A DNA stretch of 64,000 bases from contig BCKQ01000008.1 in the NCBI GenBank assembly GCA_001600695.1, positions 593,488 to 657,487 of the forward strand. The letters are read 5' to 3'. This DNA is from Ascoidea asiatica (taxonomy: Eukaryota > Ascomycota > Saccharomycetes > Ascoideales > Ascoideaceae). The first letter of the stretch is position 1, and every line of letters begins with the position of its first letter. The notes beneath the pieces were generated by a model that searched no databases, was not told where the DNA came from, and saw only the letters and a program-made list of their open reading frames with translations. Both the position numbers and the translations under genes were made by a program. Of the stretch, positions 22,068-34,636 are shown piece after piece.

Positions 22068-25000
22068 CTAAAACCCGTTTCCAAAACCAGCACCGGTAGC
22101 TTGAAATCCCATTGGGTTAATTCCAGTCAACATTGGAGCAACTGGTTGAGGAACAATTGGTGCACCACCATTTGTTAACAATAATTGAGAACCTAACACT
22201 GGTTTATCTTCATCTTTTTTCTCTTTTTCTTTTCTTATTGCCAAATCTTTATATAATTCATTAATTTTATCATTTTGTTCTTTCTTTATTGAAATTTCAT
22301 ATGGTTTTATAAAATCTCCTAAATTATGTAACCAAGAAAGCTCAAGAACATAATCATAATTAACTAAATCATAACAAATATATAACATTGCAACAAAACA
22401 TTCCCTATTTCCAATTTCAACAAAATATTTTAAGAGTTCATGCACTATTTTAACATTCTTAGAAATAGATGCAGTTTCAATTAAATCTGTCCATAATCTA
22501 TCTTCTTTCAAAATAGAAATTGCTTTATTATACTTCTTATTTTTACGATATAAATAAGCAGAAATTTGTCTGAAAAAGATTAAATCACTTTTTTCTAATC
22601 TGGATGCTAAATCAATTGAATCAAATCTATCATGAGCATCAATTACACTTTTTAAAGTTTTATAATCTTCTTCTTCAATTAACAAATCATGATAAGCTTC
22701 ATTAACAACTGAATTATTTTTTTCTAATACAGAAATTAAAAATGGTTTAATCATTGGTAAATTATCAGCTTTTTGAAAAATTCTAACAACTCTTCCAATA
22801 TCAATTCTTGGAGACATAACACTTAATAAATCGACTATTAAATCTGGATTTTCATTCATATAGAAATTAATTGCCTTATAATAAATTTCTAAATTAGAAA
22901 CTTTGACAACTACTTCTTTAAATTGTTGATGATCAAAAGCATCTGCAGATTTATCAATCATAGTTAAAATTGCATTATCCCATTCATCATAATGACAATA
23001 AAGGAAAACTAATTCAGGCCATAAATGAGCATCTTTACAAGCACTTAATACTTTTGGAATATTAATTCTTGACCAGAATAATTTCAAATGTTCCATAGTC
23101 TTTGCTGGAATATATTTAGTATATAAAACAGCTAATTCAGTGAACATACCCATATGAGCTCTTTCTAGACCTAAACCACTTTCAAATAATGAAATTAATT
23201 CATCAAAGAAACCGTTAGCTTCATAAGTATGAACTAATTCTTCAAGTTCATCAGCATCAATAATTAAATTCAAACCACAAATTTGAGCTAAACGGAATTC
23301 TTTATTTTCAATACAAGCAGAGTTAACTTGTTTCCAAACTTTAATATTGGAAGCTTTTCTTGCACAATCAACAGCAGCTTGATAATCTTGAAGATAAACT
23401 AAAGTACTTGCAAGTTTAGAATAGTTTGAAATATTCTCAAACAATAATTTAGCAGCTTTATAATTTTTGGTTTCATATAATTTATCACCAATTTCTTCTA
23501 AGTTTGCAACATTTGAATCATTTAAAAACATTGATATTTCAGTTAAATTATCTAATTCAGCTAAACATAAAATCAATTCACCATCAATTTTTGCTTCTCT
23601 TAATGATTTTCTAGCCATTTTAAGGTAAGGAACTAATTCTTCAAATTTACCTGCTTTTTCAGAAATATCAATAACATCTGAATAATTAGATGGATCATTT
23701 GATTTGATATAGGATGAGATTGCGTCATCAATTCTAAGACCATTTAACTGAGCTATACCCAATTGATACCAAAGAGTTGGTTCATCTAATTTTTCAACAT
23801 ATTCTTCTCCTCTATCTAAAGACATAATATCTTCAACAAGAACTTTCAAAGCATCAGAATATAATTCAAATTTATCATAAATTTTAAAAGCTTCTTCAGA
23901 AAGTCCACTTTCAATACATAATGGAGCAATTTCCTGTGGATCATATTTATCTAATTTTTCAACATAATCAATAACTTTAGCAGGATAAGCTTTAACAGCA
24001 GTTAAAATTAATAAACCTTGTAATGAAGCATTATCATTAAAAGTTGAATCAGGTTCAAGAATAATTTTTTCTAATAATTCAATTAATTCCATTGGTAAAT
24101 TATTATCCATAAATGCTTTAACAGCAATTGAAACAGGTTCAGGATCAGTTAATTCTGGTATAGCTGTACCAACAATTTGATCAATTAATTGTCTTCTATA
24201 CATATTTTCATCATTAAGAACTTTACTATATAAATCAAGATCAGATCTTTCTAATAAATATCTTGCTTGATATTTAAACATTGAATTTTGATTTGTAATT
24301 CTGATTAATTCTTCATCATTTTTACCTTTTGAATAACAAATATAAGCTAAATATGGATCTCTTTTTTCACAATATTTACCAACTTCAATAGTATTATAAA
24401 TATCATTTTCTTTTAAGAATTTTTCTGGATTATTATTTGAATCAATATAAATTTTTGCAAGAGTATTATATAAAACAGGATCTTGAGAACCTTGTGTTAA
24501 AGTTTGTTCTAAAAATGGTAATAAAATTTTTAATCTATTTCTTTTTTCAACTTGTTCAACTAATGGAGCTAATGGAACTTGACCCATAACACTACTTAAT
24601 AAATTTTTAATAATATTTTCATCACAATCAACATCTAATAAACCTGCAATAACTTCAGGAGTTCTTGAAGGATTAACTTGTTGAACATAAACTTCAATAA
24701 ATTTAAAAAATTGATTTTTATAAAGATAAAGTACTAAATCATGAACAAAATTAAATCTATCACAAACAATAACTAAAGGTAATTGATCTTGTAATTTTTG
24801 TTCTTTTAAGAAATTTTTAACTTTTTCACCATTATAATGATTATTATCTCTAACAATTCTTTCAATTTCTTTAAATTGATTTAATTTACAAGCAGCTTGA
24901 ATATATTTAAATACAACATTTTCATCTTCACTTAAATTAACAATTGAAGCTAAATAATAATATAAACCTTCAGAACATTTAAATTCTTCAAATAATTTAA

Positions 25001-27188
25001 TTAAACGATCAGAACCAATTAATTCATTATATTTAGTTGCAACTTGAATAACTATTTGTAAATTTTTTGATAAATTTTTATCTAATAATTCATTTAAACA
25101 AGCCATTGATTGTTCAATATTTAATTGACCAAAATAAGTAATTAACCAATCAACTTGAATAGATTCAGTATGAATTATAACTCTTTTAATATCTTTTAAA
25201 TCAGTATAATTTTCTAAAGCTTTTTGAAATAAACCTGCATTTTCACATAATTTTGCAATTGTTGGTTTATCATAATGATTAAACATTTTATTTGACATTA
25301 TAGCTTCAGCAACTTGAGGAGCATGTAATAAATTAATTTCTAATAATCTTGTTTGTAAATGACCTTCATTTGGTAAATCATTTTTTAAAGCTTCTAATAA
25401 AAAAGCAGTACCTTGTTGAATATGATTTTGAGAGAAAAAACTATCAGAAATTTTTTCAATTGATAAATCTGAATTTGAATCATTTGAAATTATATTTTTT
25501 GATAATAATTCATTTGCAAATTCAACAGCTTTATCAGGATTTGATCTTAAAATCATTTGAATTAAAATTAAAAAATTTGGTTTAAAATTAATTTTTAAAG
25601 AATATGGTATAATTTTATCAAATTGATTTAATTCTGCTAAACAAATAATAATTTTATTATTTAAAGTTGTTGAATTTTTAATATTTGAATTATTTGCAGC
25701 ATCATAAGAACCACTTGTATTTTGAATACCTAAGATATCATTACCAACACCTAAATAAATTTTTAAAGCTAATTTTATATCATATTGTTTAACAATATCA
25801 CCTAATTCTTCAGAAAAAGTAATTTTTGATTGTGATAACCAATTTTCAAATAAATTTTTTTTATTTTGAATTAAAACTGGTTTTGCTAATTCAATTGATT
25901 CAAATTTATTTAATTTATCATTATCTAATAATATTGAAAAATATTGTAAAATTGGAGAAATTTGACCAGGAATTGCATTAATATTTTTTAATTTATCTAT
26001 AGTTTCTTTTGTTCTTAATTGAGAAGAAGAAGCAGCTAAAGTTGCAGCATTTAAATAATCACCAGAATTTAAAAAAGTTTGAAATTGTTGATTAATAATA
26101 TTTTCAGCACCAGGTAAATTACTTCTTTTTGCAAAAGATAAAGCTAAATTAATATTTGATAATTTATTTAAAATATATGGTATTAAATTTTTTTTTGAAA
26201 TATCAATAAATAAAACTTGACCTTTTTTATTTATAGTTATTATACCATTATTATGAGATTGAGCAGTAAATAAAGGATCAGCAGAAATTCTATTAACAAA
26301 TAAATTTTGACCAGATTCTAAATCATATAAATGAATAAAACCAAATTTACTTAAAATATAAATAATACCATAATTTTTTGAAATTTGACAAGAAATTGGA
26401 AAATCATTTGTTGCATCTTGTGGAAAAAATAAATCTACATTTTTTTTTTGATAATTAGAATTAGATGTATTATTATTTTTATCATCATCATTATCAATTT
26501 GAATAATATGTAATTGACCATTAGTTGAATTATTTGGTTTATTTGCAATAACAAATAAATTAAAATTTTTAAAATTTGCAAAATTACAAACATGACCATC
26601 AATAATTTGAGAAATATTTCTTTTTTTTGAATATAATTGAATTTTACCTTGAATTTTATTATTATCATCTTGATAAATACCATTAATTGAAAACCAAGAT
26701 AAATTTTGATTTGAATTTATATTAATAATTTGACAATTATTTAAAATATTATTTTTATTTGTAATTAAAATTGGTTTTGAATTTTCTTCAAATAAATTCC
26801 AAATATATAAAGAATTAAAAGTTATAAAAGTTAAAATTTTATCATTTAACCATTTCCAAAATAAAATTGATTCATTATTATTTAAATTATAATTACCTAA
26901 TCTTTTTTTTAAATTTAAATCAAAAATTTGCATAGTTGAATTTAATTTTAAAGCAATTATTAAATTATTTGGATGCATAATTATAGAATCTGCATTCATT
27001 GATTTTTTAATTAAATTACCTGGACTTTCATTATGTAAAGGTAAAATTGAAACAGAAGATTCATCTCTAATTGAAATATAATTATTTGATAAAGTACAAT
27101 TTTTAAAATCAATTTTATTTGAAGGTATTGAATAATCAGTTATTAAATTTGTTAATTCAGTAAATTCTATTGGTATATCTGTTGACAT
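22068..27188 (-). CDS. CHC1: Clathrin heavy chain
   Basis: 1706 residues, against 1653 in S. cerevisiae. The N-terminal ~340 residues form the beta-propeller (FTELTNLITDY at the start, a QDATNDFPISCQISKNYGIIY segment near 255). From about residue 350 to 1600 the chain is a continuous array of helical clathrin heavy-chain repeats, for example PNEGHLQTRLLEINLLHAP near 605 and YDEWDNAI near 1400. The C-terminal knob and tail end in a Gly/Phe-rich TGAGFGNGF. Family knowledge: three heavy chains form the triskelion with light chain Clc1, coating vesicles at the trans-Golgi, endosomes and plasma membrane. The open frame is intact, with no N in it. It is transcribed divergently from MHP1. Confidence 0.97.
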   Translation of the reverse strand: MSTDIPIEFTELTNLITDYSIPSNKIDFKNCTLSNNYISIRDESSVSILPLHNESPGNLIKKSMNADSIIMHPNNLIIALKLNSTMQIFDLNLKKRLGNYNLNNNESILFWKWLNDKILTFITFNSLYIWNLFEENSKPILITNKNNILNNCQIININSNQNLSWFSINGIYQDDNNKIQGKIQLYSKKRNISQIIDGHVCNFANFKNFNLFVIANKPNNSTNGQLHIIQIDNDDDKNNNTSNSNYQKKNVDLFFPQDATNDFPISCQISKNYGIIYILSKFGFIHLYDLESGQNLFVNRISADPLFTAQSHNNGIITINKKGQVLFIDISKKNLIPYILNKLSNINLALSFAKRSNLPGAENIINQQFQTFLNSGDYLNAATLAASSSQLRTKETIDKLKNINAIPGQISPILQYFSILLDNDKLNKFESIELAKPVLIQNKKNLFENWLSQSKITFSEELGDIVKQYDIKLALKIYLGVGNDILGIQNTSGSYDAANNSNIKNSTTLNNKIIICLAELNQFDKIIPYSLKINFKPNFLILIQMILRSNPDKAVEFANELLSKNIISNDSNSDLSIEKISDSFFSQNHIQQGTAFLLEALKNDLPNEGHLQTRLLEINLLHAPQVAEAIMSNKMFNHYDKPTIAKLCENAGLFQKALENYTDLKDIKRVIIHTESIQVDWLITYFGQLNIEQSMACLNELLDKNLSKNLQIVIQVATKYNELIGSDRLIKLFEEFKCSEGLYYYLASIVNLSEDENVVFKYIQAACKLNQFKEIERIVRDNNHYNGEKVKNFLKEQKLQDQLPLVIVCDRFNFVHDLVLYLYKNQFFKFIEVYVQQVNPSRTPEVIAGLLDVDCDENIIKNLLSSVMGQVPLAPLVEQVEKRNRLKILLPFLEQTLTQGSQDPVLYNTLAKIYIDSNNNPEKFLKENDIYNTIEVGKYCEKRDPYLAYICYSKGKNDEELIRITNQNSMFKYQARYLLERSDLDLYSKVLNDENMYRRQLIDQIVGTAIPELTDPEPVSIAVKAFMDNNLPMELIELLEKIILEPDSTFNDNASLQGLLILTAVKAYPAKVIDYVEKLDKYDPQEIAPLCIESGLSEEAFKIYDKFELYSDALKVLVEDIMSLDRGEEYVEKLDEPTLWYQLGIAQLNGLRIDDAISSYIKSNDPSNYSDVIDISEKAGKFEELVPYLKMARKSLREAKIDGELILCLAELDNLTEISMFLNDSNVANLEEIGDKLYETKNYKAAKLLFENISNYSKLASTLVYLQDYQAAVDCARKASNIKVWKQVNSACIENKEFRLAQICGLNLIIDADELEELVHTYEANGFFDELISLFESGLGLERAHMGMFTELAVLYTKYIPAKTMEHLKLFWSRINIPKVLSACKDAHLWPELVFLYCHYDEWDNAILTMIDKSADAFDHQQFKEVVVKVSNLEIYYKAINFYMNENPDLIVDLLSVMSPRIDIGRVVRIFQKADNLPMIKPFLISVLEKNNSVVNEAYHDLLIEEEDYKTLKSVIDAHDRFDSIDLASRLEKSDLIFFRQISAYLYRKNKKYNKAISILKEDRLWTDLIETASISKNVKIVHELLKYFVEIGNRECFVAMLYICYDLVNYDYVLELSWLHNLGDFIKPYEISIKKEQNDKINELYKDLAIRKEKEKKDEDKPVLGSQLLLTNGGAPIVPQPVAPMLTGINPMGFQATGAGFGNGF

Positions 27189-28746
27189 TTTGATAAAATG
27201 ATATATTATTCTATTCTATCTTATCTTATCTTATATCTTATATCTTATATCTTATATTATATATCATATATTATGATATATTATGATATAATACAATATA
27301 AATGAAATGAATTGAATATAATTGAATTGAAGNAAATGAATATAGTTTTATTTAGAATATAAAATAGGATATAAACTAGGATAAATAACAGTGCAGTAAA
27401 TGAGTATAAGCAATAGATAGCCCCTATTAGAGTATCACTGAGTATTACTCTTGTTAAGAGTGAAATTTCAAAGACTGCAGAGACAGATTCACAGGACCCA
27501 CGCTAAAAGACTCGAGGAAAAAGAGTGCCACCTTTCATCTTCTATCATAGAGGTCACGGGACGAGCAGGTGCCACTGCAGTGGTCTTGGACGTTCATGTG
27601 ATATTAGTAATATACATATATATAATATATAAATAAAGGGACACGTGTCGGTGTCAGATGCAACATTGCAGCTGTTGTGTGGCAGTGCATAGTGGCAGTG
27701 CGTGGTGGCTTGCTCTGGGGTCTGGAAGCCCCGGCACATCGGATATCCAGGGCCATATCCACTCCCATGGGTCCACTCCCACGGGTCCACTCCCACGGGT
27801 CCAATGCACGACAGGCCACTTAAACCCAGCCAACGATCTCAGTGTCATAATATCGAAGAAAGGAAGAATAGCAGTAATTAGCAGTAATTAATATTTATTT
27901 AATAGCGCAACTGCAATCAATTCCTTCTTCTTTCTTCTTCTTCTTCTTCTTCTTCTTCTTCAGCCAGTAAAGTCTCAGATCCTTAACCGCTGAGGTTCGC
28001 CAGCGTTATTTCCACTAGATCAGTGGTGTGCTTTTGGCGTGAGGTAGATTTGAGTGCTTTGGGGTGCTGCAAGATTACGTTGCTGTGTTTTATGACGGGT
28101 AACGGAATGCACTTACTCGACTTCAAATGTTTTTATTCNTGTGACTTGTTCCTATTCTATTGCAATACTCAGTATTACTGATGCTTCTTGCTTCAATATC
28201 TCTTTTATACCGGTGTCCTGACCCAGTGAGATGTGCTAGTCCCACTATAATTTGAAATATCTGAAATCATCAATAAACCTTCAATAAATATTACACTGCT
28301 GCTACTAAGTTACTATTAGTAGTATATTACATATTATATCTATCATATATCATCTATTATATTATATTATATTATATTATTATATCAAATATTTATAATC
28401 ATTCGCCTTTATCAATATAATACTCTTTCAATCTATCAATATTTTCTAATTCAATTCACAATTCATTATTCATAATTCATAGTTCATTATTCATAGTTCA
28501 TTATTCATAAATCATAAATCATAAATCATAAATCATTATTCATTATATATCATTTCCTATTGCTTAATCTAGTTCAAATTTATTCTATTCATTTATTATT
28601 ACCTATATCCCTTATATTTCAAATTTATTAAATTCATCATTATTTTAANTATATAAATAATCTATAATCAATAATCAATAATNAATAATCAATAATTAAT
28701 AATTAATAATTAATTATCATTATTCATATATCAAAAATATAATTAA
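27189..28746. other. 1.6-kb divergent promoter between CHC1 and MHP1
   Basis: No gene supported. Both ends are AT-rich simple sequence (TATCT/TATAT near 27220-27300; AATCAATAAT and CATAAATCATAAAT near 28440-28720). The centre, about 27440-28230, is a G+C-richer island with ACACGTGT at 27641, a three-copy 14-bp tandem repeat at 27759-27800 and (CTT)n at about 27927-27960. Open frames across the tandem repeat (rich in Trp/Gly or Pro) are artefacts of it. Confidence 0.65.
27759..27800. repeat. 14-bp G+C-rich tandem repeat, three copies
   Basis: CCACTCCCATGGGT once, then CCACTCCCACGGGT twice, in the middle of the CHC1/MHP1 intergenic island. The first copy contains the palindrome CCCATGGG. Confidence 0.9.
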
Positions 28747-29094
28747 ATGTCTTTAAATTCAAATAATTCATCTATTAAAAATGATAGAACTGGTGTAACA
28801 AATGGTGATGTAGATTGGTTATTTAGAGGTAAAGTTAAAAAAATCAAAAAAAAACAATCAAATTCAATTACTAATAATAATAATAATAATAATAATAACA
28901 ACAATAATACTACTATTACTAATACTACAAGTAATAATACAACTAATTCTAATTCAATTTCTAATTCTAATAATAATTCAAATACTAATAGTAATGATTC
29001 AATTTCAATTTCAATTTCAAATTTAAATTCAAATTCAAATTCAAATTCAAATTCAAATTCTAATACAACTTCTATTTCAAATAATCCAATCAAC

Positions 29095-29126
<32 letters not shown>

Positions 29127-32100
29127 GTTAAATCCAATAATTCAACCAAATGTTATTAATCAATCTATTCAAATTCCAAAAGGTCCAATAATTGTTAAAA
29201 ATACTGATGTACCTTCAATTAATACAATTAATAAATCTATTGAAATACCACNTAATAAAACAATAAATAAACAAATCATTAAACCAATTACTAAATCAAA
29301 TATAAAATTAAATATTAAATCAACTTCAACTCCATCTTCTCCAATTATAGATTCTAATCCAATTTTAAAAAATCAATCAAGAAGAAAATCATTTTTATCT
29401 TCAATTTCTTCTCGTTTTATAAATAAATCAAGAAAAAATTCAATTTCAAATTCTTCAATTAATTCTAATTTAATAACTTCTCCTTCTTCAAATTCTTCAA
29501 ATACTTTTATTTCTTCAACTTCTAATTCAATTTCTTCTTCTTCAAATACTACTACTACTACTAATAATAATAATAATAATAATACCAATTCAAATTCAAA
29601 TTTAAATTCAAATTCAAATTCAAATAATGATAATATAAATTCAAACTCAACTTCAATTCCTTTAATTAATAATAAATTAAAATCAATTTCAAAATTAAAA
29701 TCAAAATCAAATTCTTTTTCATTATCTTCAATTTCAAATTCAACTTCTTCTTTAATATTAAATAAAGATAAAGATAAAGAATCAAATTTACGTTCAATTT
29801 CAAATCCTGATTTAAATTTAAAATCAAATTCAAATTCAAATTCAAATTCAAATCAAAATTCAAATCAAAATTCTTCAAATTCTTCAAAATCAAATTCAAT
29901 AGATTCTCATGATTTACATTCAATTTTAAATTCAAATTCAATTGATATAATCAATAAAAATTTTGATCATTCAAGAAATAATAGTTCAAATATAAATAAT
30001 AATAACTCGAATAATAATTCAAATAATAATAATAAAATAAATTTAATTAATCAATTAAATTCAAAAAAATTAAGAAGAGTTATTTTTCAATTAGATAAAA
30101 TTTCAAATGATCCTCCTCAACAAATTCCTTCAAGAAATCCAAAAAAAGGTAATGTCATAATCCCAGAAGATTTATTAGCTGATATTCCAAAATTATCTGT
30201 TGGAATTGCAAATTCTGCTTCTTCTAATAATAGTAATACCAATAGTAATACTAATAATAACAATAACAATAATAATAATAATATAAATAATACTTCAAAT
30301 TCTTTAAATAATTCAATGATTGTTTCTACAAATCAACCAAAAAAAATTGATGAAAAACAATTAAAATTAGCAATTCAAGCTCAAAAATTAGCTTTAAAAG
30401 AAGCTGAAATTCATGCTCAAGAAGCTCATAAAGTTGCTTTAAGAACTGCAAAAGAAGTTGCAAATTTTAAACATTCTAATATTAATAATAAACAATCTCA
30501 ACCTTTACCTCAATTACCTTTAAATCCAATTGATATTAATAACAATAATAATAATAATAATATTAATAATAATGCTTATTCTTTTGATTTAAAAAATATT
30601 GATATTGATAAACCAATGCATCATCATGAAAATTATTTTTCAAAAGTTGAAAAAATTATTTCAAATTCTTCTTCAAATTCTTCAACTGATTCAAATAATC
30701 TTAATCATCATATTCATGATTTACCTTTAGATATAATTTATACAAGATGTTGTCATTTAAGAGAAATTTTACCAATTCCTGCAACTTTAAAACAATTAAA
30801 AAATAAATCAAAACCTTTACATGTTTTAAAATTTTTAAATCCAAAACCAACTTTAATTGATATTTTATCATTTTCTGATTTTATTGCAATTGTACCAATT
30901 ATGACAATTATTTTTGATAATGTTTTTTTAACAAATGAAATGTTTCAAATTGTTTTAACTTCTTTAATTAATAATAAAACTTTAGAAAAATTAAGTTTAA
31001 AAAATGTGGTAATTGATAATAATTTATGGCAAATTTTATGTACTTTTTTATTAAAAAATAAATCTTTAATTAAATTAGATTTATCTCAAACAAAATATAA
31101 AACTGATTTATCACCAGAAAAATTTAGATTTAATATGAATTGGGATTTATTTATACAAGTTTTAATTTTAAGAGGTGGTATTCAAGAATTAATTTTAACT
31201 GGTATAGATTTAAAATTAAATGATTTTAAAAATTTAATTAATAATGGTGTTTCAATTGCAACTAAAAGATTAGGTTTAGCTTCTTCAAATTTAACTTTAG
31301 ATAAATGTGAANTTTTATCAAATTGGATAAATTTAAAAAATTCAAGTTCTGAAGGTTTAGATTTTGGTTTTAATGATTTTTCTTCAAATGAAATTTCTGC
31401 TTTATGTAATATTAATTCAAATTCAAAATTAATTTTTTATTCTTTAAATTCAACAAATTTAAATGAAAGTCATATTAATTATATTGAAATTTTATTAAAA
31501 AATTTATCAAATTTAAAAAATTTAAGATATTTAGATTTAAGTTTATTACCTTTAATTTTTCCAAAAATTATACCAATTTTAAAAAAATATTTACCTCTTT
31601 TTCAAAATTTAAAAAGAATTCATTTTGATTATAATAATTTATCTTCTTCTGATATAATTGCAATTTGTCAATTTTTACCTTCTTGTAAAAAATTAGTTCA
31701 TGTAAGTTTTGCAGGAAATTTAGTTGATACATATGGTACTTATGTATCATTATATTCTACAATAAAAACTTCAAGATCAATTTTTAATTTAGATATTGAT
31801 TATGATTCAATTCCAGAAAAAATTAGTTCTAGAATTGCAATTTATTTAATGCGAAATATGGAATTAAATATGCATGGAGAAAATAAACAAGATAAAAAAT
31901 TAACAGAATTAGATGATGAAAATGAATTAATGTTTGATGGATCTTTATTGGCTGAATCTGCAGAAAAATTTCTTGGTGATAATTCTGATGATTCTGAAAA
32001 AAATACTTTGAAAAAATCATTATTAGATAGAACTAAAGTTATTAGAGCTGAAATTCATACAACAATGGATAGTTTATTTGAAAAACGTTCAAAGGGTGCT

Positions 32101-33258
32101 TTAAATATTGAAGGTAAAGAAATGTTGGTTAGATTTTGTTTATTAGATTCATCTTTAGAAAAAGTTCTTTCAATTCTTGATAATGATAATGAAAATAATG
32201 ATGATATTGATAATCATTCAAATGGTGATAATAAAAGTGATACATCAATGGTTGAAAATGATACCAAACATTTTCAAATTACTGTTGTTGATGATTCTGA
32301 GAAAAATCTTCATGAAGGATCAAAAGATTTACTTCATACAGATGAAACAATTTCTCCTGAATTAAATCAACATCATAATGATTTAAGTCATTTAACAGTT
32401 TTACCAGGATTAAATGCTCCAATAGATACACCTCATTTTGTTGCTGTAGATAATTTAGGTGATGGTAAACAAATTCCAGTTGATATAACTACAGGAAGAC
32501 CTGTTTTATTTAGAAATGTTTCACAAACATCAATTCAAGCTAAAAAACAAGAAGAAGAAGAAGGTGAATTTCATAGATGGGGATATTTTATTCAAAAACA
32601 TGTTAATAAAGATGGAATTGTAACACAAAAAGAAGTGGATAGAATAACAAGTGATTTACAAGATTTAAATGTAGGGGTTAGCTCAGGAGAATCTGAAAAA
32701 ACTCCAGAAGTTAAAATTTTTAAATCAATTAATATTCAATCTGAAAATAAACCTAAATTAGAATCAAAACCAGAAGAAATTCAATTTAAACAAGAAGAAG
32801 AAAATAAATTTAGTCCCGAACAAGAAGTTGAAGTTGTAAAAATTGAAAAACCAACTCCTTTAAAAATTGCAATTTTACCATCTGGTGATGAATTAAGAAA
32901 TGCAATTATTAAAGTAAAAGGTATAAATTCAATTAATGATTTAATTGATAAAATTGAAAATAATAGATTTAATGTTGAATCATTTTATGATGTTAGAAGT
33001 CATAAGAATATTGGAACTGTATCTGAAACTACAAATCAATTAAATAATNGTAATTTTGATATTGGTAAATTAGGAAAATATTCTGAACTGAGATTAGCTA
33101 GAAAAGCTTCAGTTGATTCTAATGGAACTATAAATTCTTTTGATAGTCATATAGATGGTTTAAATGAAGATGGAGGTATTAATTCTCAAGTGGATAAAGC
33201 ATATGATAATTTATTAAATGACATTGAAAAAGTTAGATCTAATAAATCAACCAGTTAA
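28747..33258 (+). CDS. MHP1: Mhp1-like microtubule-associated protein with leucine-rich repeats
   Basis: 1503 residues (S. cerevisiae Mhp1 has 1398). The N-terminus has DVDWLFRGK near residue 23, comparable to the DVGWLV motif of Mhp1. A long Ser/Asn low-complexity region follows to about 440, then a conserved block DPPQQIPSRNPKKGNVIIPE near 455. A helical Gln/Lys/Ala segment lies at 540-590. Residues about 670-1000 form leucine-rich repeats (PIPATLKQLKNK, LNPKPTLIDILSFSDF, then repeats such as LEKLSLKNV and NLRYLDLSLLPL). The C-terminal part is acidic and ends in a weakly conserved helical region with a CTG codon at 33088. Family knowledge: Mhp1 binds and stabilises microtubules; related fungal proteins are often listed only as LRR proteins. 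Confidence 0.78.
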
Positions 33259-33805
33259 AAAGGATAGATTATGATTTTTCATCTTTTTTTTTTAATAATC
33301 TTTTTTANNNNNNNNNNNNNNNNNNNNNNNNNNNNNNNNNNNNNNNNNNNNNNNNNNNNNNNNNNNNNNNNNNNNNNNNNNTTTGGTTTTTATAATTTCA
33401 AATTCTTTTTTAATTTTTGAACTCTATTTTTTAGATTCTATTTCTTGAATAATTTTTTATTTTGCTATTTGCATCAAAATTTTTTTTTTATTTTTCTTGT
33501 AATTCTGCATTTAATTTTCTTTTATTTTTTTTTGTTAATTTAACTTTTCATTTTCATTTTCATTTTCATTTTCATTTTCATTTTCTTGAAGTCATACTGA
33601 TATTTAAATTAACTACATGGGGGTTGTTATCATTATCATATAAGCATATAAATATTTATTTATATATTTATTTATATATTTATTTATATATATTTATTTA
33701 TATATATTATATACAATATACTGTAGATATAGATAGATAGATAGATATGTGATTATGTTGTGTATATAATGCATTTTTTTTATAATACAGAGGCTTCCAG
33801 TTTTC
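33259..33805. other. Convergent 3' region between MHP1 and NOP6 with an N gap
   Basis: No gene seen. Contains unknown bases at 33308-33381 (74 N), a (CATTTT)n hexamer run at about 33546-33587, TTTATTTATATA repeats at 33650-33710 and a short (GATA)n near 33730. Confidence 0.75.
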
Positions 33806-34636
33806 TTAATATTTTTTATAAGATTTTTTATTAGTTTTATTTATTAAAGCTAATCTTGAAGGATGAATTTCTGCAGGTACAGAANTTTTTTCAAATTTTT
33901 TTTCTTTTGAAGATTTTTGAATTTCAAGAGCTTTAGCTTCTCTTGCTTCAGAAGCTTTTTTATAACGTTCTTCTTGAAGTTTATCATTTTTTAATTTAAT
34001 TTTTTCAATTCTATCTTTTTTATTACCACCTCCACCAGCAGTTAATTCTACATTAATTTTTCTTTTTTTAAAAGAATAATGATGAAAATTTAAAGCAATA
34101 TCAATTCTTTTTCTTAAAGAAGATTCTTCTGGTTTATCATTTTCAGGATGTAAAATAAATTCAAGAAATGCTATACCTTTATCACCACGTATTCTAATTA
34201 TATCAGGTTCTGAACTTTTAAATAAAAGTTTTAATTCATTTTCAGTTGTATCATAAGGTAAATTCCCTATAAATAATATACATTTTGTAGAATTTGAATT
34301 TGAATTTGAATTTGAATTGGAATTGGAATTTGAACCTCTACCTTTTTTACCTCTTCTAGTTTTTCGTTTTTTTTTTGGTTTTTCAGAATCTTCTAAATTT
34401 TTAGAATTTTTAAAATCATTATATTCATTATCATTATTTTCTTCATCATTTAATAAATGTTTTTTTGATAAATTTTGTTTTGGTAAAATAATTTCTTTTC
34501 CTTGTTTTTTATTTTGAAATTTTAATACTTTTAATTGTTTTTTTGTTAATTTCTTTATTGCTTCTTCAATTTTTTTATTTTCAATTAGGGNTTCCCCTTC
34601 TATTTTTTCAAAACTTTTCTTCACTTCTTCACTCAT
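33806..34636 (-). CDS. NOP6: Nucleolar RRM protein Nop6
   Basis: 276 residues. A Lys/Glu-rich N-terminal third with a Ser-Asn dipeptide run (about residues 100-112) leads into one RRM at about 114-200: RNP2 ILFIGNLPYD and RNP1-like GIAFLEF. The downstream segment INVELTAGGGGNKKDRIEK and the near-terminal VPAEIHPSRLALI are hallmarks of Nop6. Family knowledge: Nop6 is a non-essential 40S assembly factor that binds the 5' external transcribed spacer and works near snR30. Single Ns occur near both ends without breaking the frame. The promoter contains TCACGTGA at 34811. Confidence 0.9.
   Translation of the reverse strand: MSEEVKKSFEKIEGEXLIENKKIEEAIKKLTKKQLKVLKFQNKKQGKEIILPKQNLSKKHLLNDEENNDNEYNDFKNSKNLEDSEKPKKKRKTRRGKKGRGSNSNSNSNSNSNSNSTKCILFIGNLPYDTTENELKLLFKSSEPDIIRIRGDKGIAFLEFILHPENDKPEESSLRKRIDIALNFHHYSFKKRKINVELTAGGGGNKKDRIEKIKLKNDKLQEERYKKASEAREAKALEIQKSSKEKKFEKXSVPAEIHPSRLALINKTNKKSYKKY

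Noticed and set aside
27554-27891. Trp/Gly- and Pro-rich open frames in the CHC1/MHP1 region
   Set aside because: Produced by the 14-bp tandem repeat read in different frames.
27955-28005. tRNA-like stretch on the minus strand (a TCAG/CTGA D-arm-like stem with a GGTTAAGG loop)
   Set aside because: The anticodon arm pairs poorly, lacks T at position 33, and runs into a (CTT)n repeat; no T-arm or B box follows.
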